NCBI GenBank assembly: GCA_011049465.1
Contig: DSBP01000280.1
Span: 1-15,558, forward strand
Length of the DNA: 15,558 nucleotides
Origin: a bacterium
GTDB lineage: Bacteria; Oederibacteriota; PGYV01; DSBP01
Direction: 5' to 3'
The notes under the pieces are model-generated. The model saw only the letters and a program-made list of their open reading frames with translations, was not told the origin of the DNA and searched no databases. Below, piece by piece: positions 15,366 through 15,558 of the stretch (within the stretch, counting starts at the first letter, position 1; every line of letters starts with the position of its first letter). The position numbers and the translations under genes are program-made.

Positions 15366-15405
15366 TTTTTTACTTTCTACTTTCGCCTATCTACTCTCTA
15401 CACTC
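15366..15405. repeat. Low-complexity pyrimidine tract between tRNAs
   Basis: The 74-nt spacer between the two tRNAs contains an almost pure pyrimidine/A tract on the + strand built from repeated CTACT, TCTAC and CTTTC words (for example TACTTTCTACTTTC, then CTACTCTCTACACTC), with G only at 15385. On the - strand it is a GTAGA/AAAGTAGA purine tract. It has no coding potential and no tRNA-like fold. Confidence 0.55.
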
Positions 15406-15406
15406 G

Positions 15407-15429
15407 CCAAAAAACCGAAGGTTTTTTGG
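15407..15429 (-). repeat. 10-bp inverted repeat with UUCG loop at tRNA-Leu 3' end
   Basis: CCAAAAAACC (15407-15416) and GGTTTTTTGG (15420-15429) form a perfect 10-bp inverted repeat with 3 nt between. Read on the - strand the hairpin is capped by C-UUCG-G, a very stable tetraloop. Its first three bases are the CCA end of tRNA-Leu (15427-15429). There is no U-run beyond the hairpin, so it is not a standard terminator. It may act in 3'-end processing or attenuation. Confidence 0.7.
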
Positions 15430-15515
15430 TGCCGGGAGCCGGACTTGAACCGGCACGGAGGTTAAGCTCCTGCGGATTTTAAGTCCGCTACGTCTACCAA
15501 TTTCGTCATCCCGGC
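15427..15515 (-). tRNA. tRNA-Leu (UAA)
   Basis: Read on the - strand this is an 89-nt class II tRNA with acceptor stem GCCGGGA/UCCCGGC, encoded CCA (15427-15429), and anticodon UAA (complement of 15479-15481) inside the stem GCGGA/UCCGC. It has a long variable arm (AGGAGCUUAACCUCC) and the T-arm GGUUCAAGUCC. The long variable arm and UAA anticodon identify a leucine tRNA reading UUA and, by wobble, UUG. It is probably cotranscribed with the downstream tRNA-fMet. Confidence 0.96.
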
Positions 15516-15550
15516 AAACCGGCTCACTTGTATTATGAATAACGGGGGGT

Positions 15551-15556
15551 ATTATA
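15551..15556 (-). promoter_or_regulatory. Probable -10 box for the tRNA pair (promoter cut by edge)
   Basis: On the - strand 15551-15556 reads TATAAT, a perfect -10. It is followed by a C-rich stretch about where a start and discriminator would fall, some 35 nt before the tRNA-Leu 5' end. The -35 would lie beyond the window, so the promoter is only half visible. Confidence 0.5.
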
Positions 15557-15558
15557 GC

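Overview
The window looks like chromosomal DNA of a diderm (Gram-negative-type) bacterium with moderate GC content. The outer-membrane secretin PilQ and its inner-membrane partners PilMNOP require two membranes. Gene order and protein style suggest a deep-branching uncultured lineage (Elusimicrobiota or Goldbacteria-like is my guess, not shown by the sequence).

Layout. Positions 1-602 hold the 3' end of an ankyrin-repeat gene. A 222-bp gap carries a good sigma70-type promoter (745-772). From 825 to 15235 all genes lie on the + strand and are tightly packed: pilT, pilC, a major pilin gene with its own near-consensus promoter and a near-perfect ribosome binding site, an intrinsic terminator, then pilD, pilM, pilN, pilO, pilP and pilQ. 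Next come three shikimate-pathway genes (aroC, aroK, aroB), a TPR protein ending in a Roadblock/LC7 domain, a stand-alone Roadblock/LC7 protein, a six-helix membrane protein and an FtsB/DivIC-like division protein. A symmetrical terminator (15243-15276) closes the run. Facing it on the - strand are an initiator tRNA-Met and a tRNA-Leu(UAA), with a -10-like hexamer at the window's right edge.

How the genes fit together. PilT (retraction ATPase), PilC (platform), pilin, PilD (prepilin peptidase), PilMNOP (alignment complex) and PilQ (outer-membrane channel) make most of a type IVa pilus. The extension ATPase PilB is not in this window. aroC-aroK-aroB supply chorismate; the pilQ-aroK-aroB linkage is known from proteobacteria, and aroC is joined to it here. 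The Roadblock/LC7 pair is the least explained part. This family includes MglB, which controls the polarity GTPase MglA that positions type IV pili in Myxococcus, but no GTPase gene is visible here.

Main oddities: pilD has no canonical start codon near its ribosome binding site; a strong terminator separates the pilin from the rest of the machinery; aroB overruns into the next gene by 62 nt, in a way one missing G could explain; and a UUCG-capped hairpin overlaps the tRNA-Leu CCA end. I found no CRISPR array, insertion sequence or phage gene, and no clearly new defence system.
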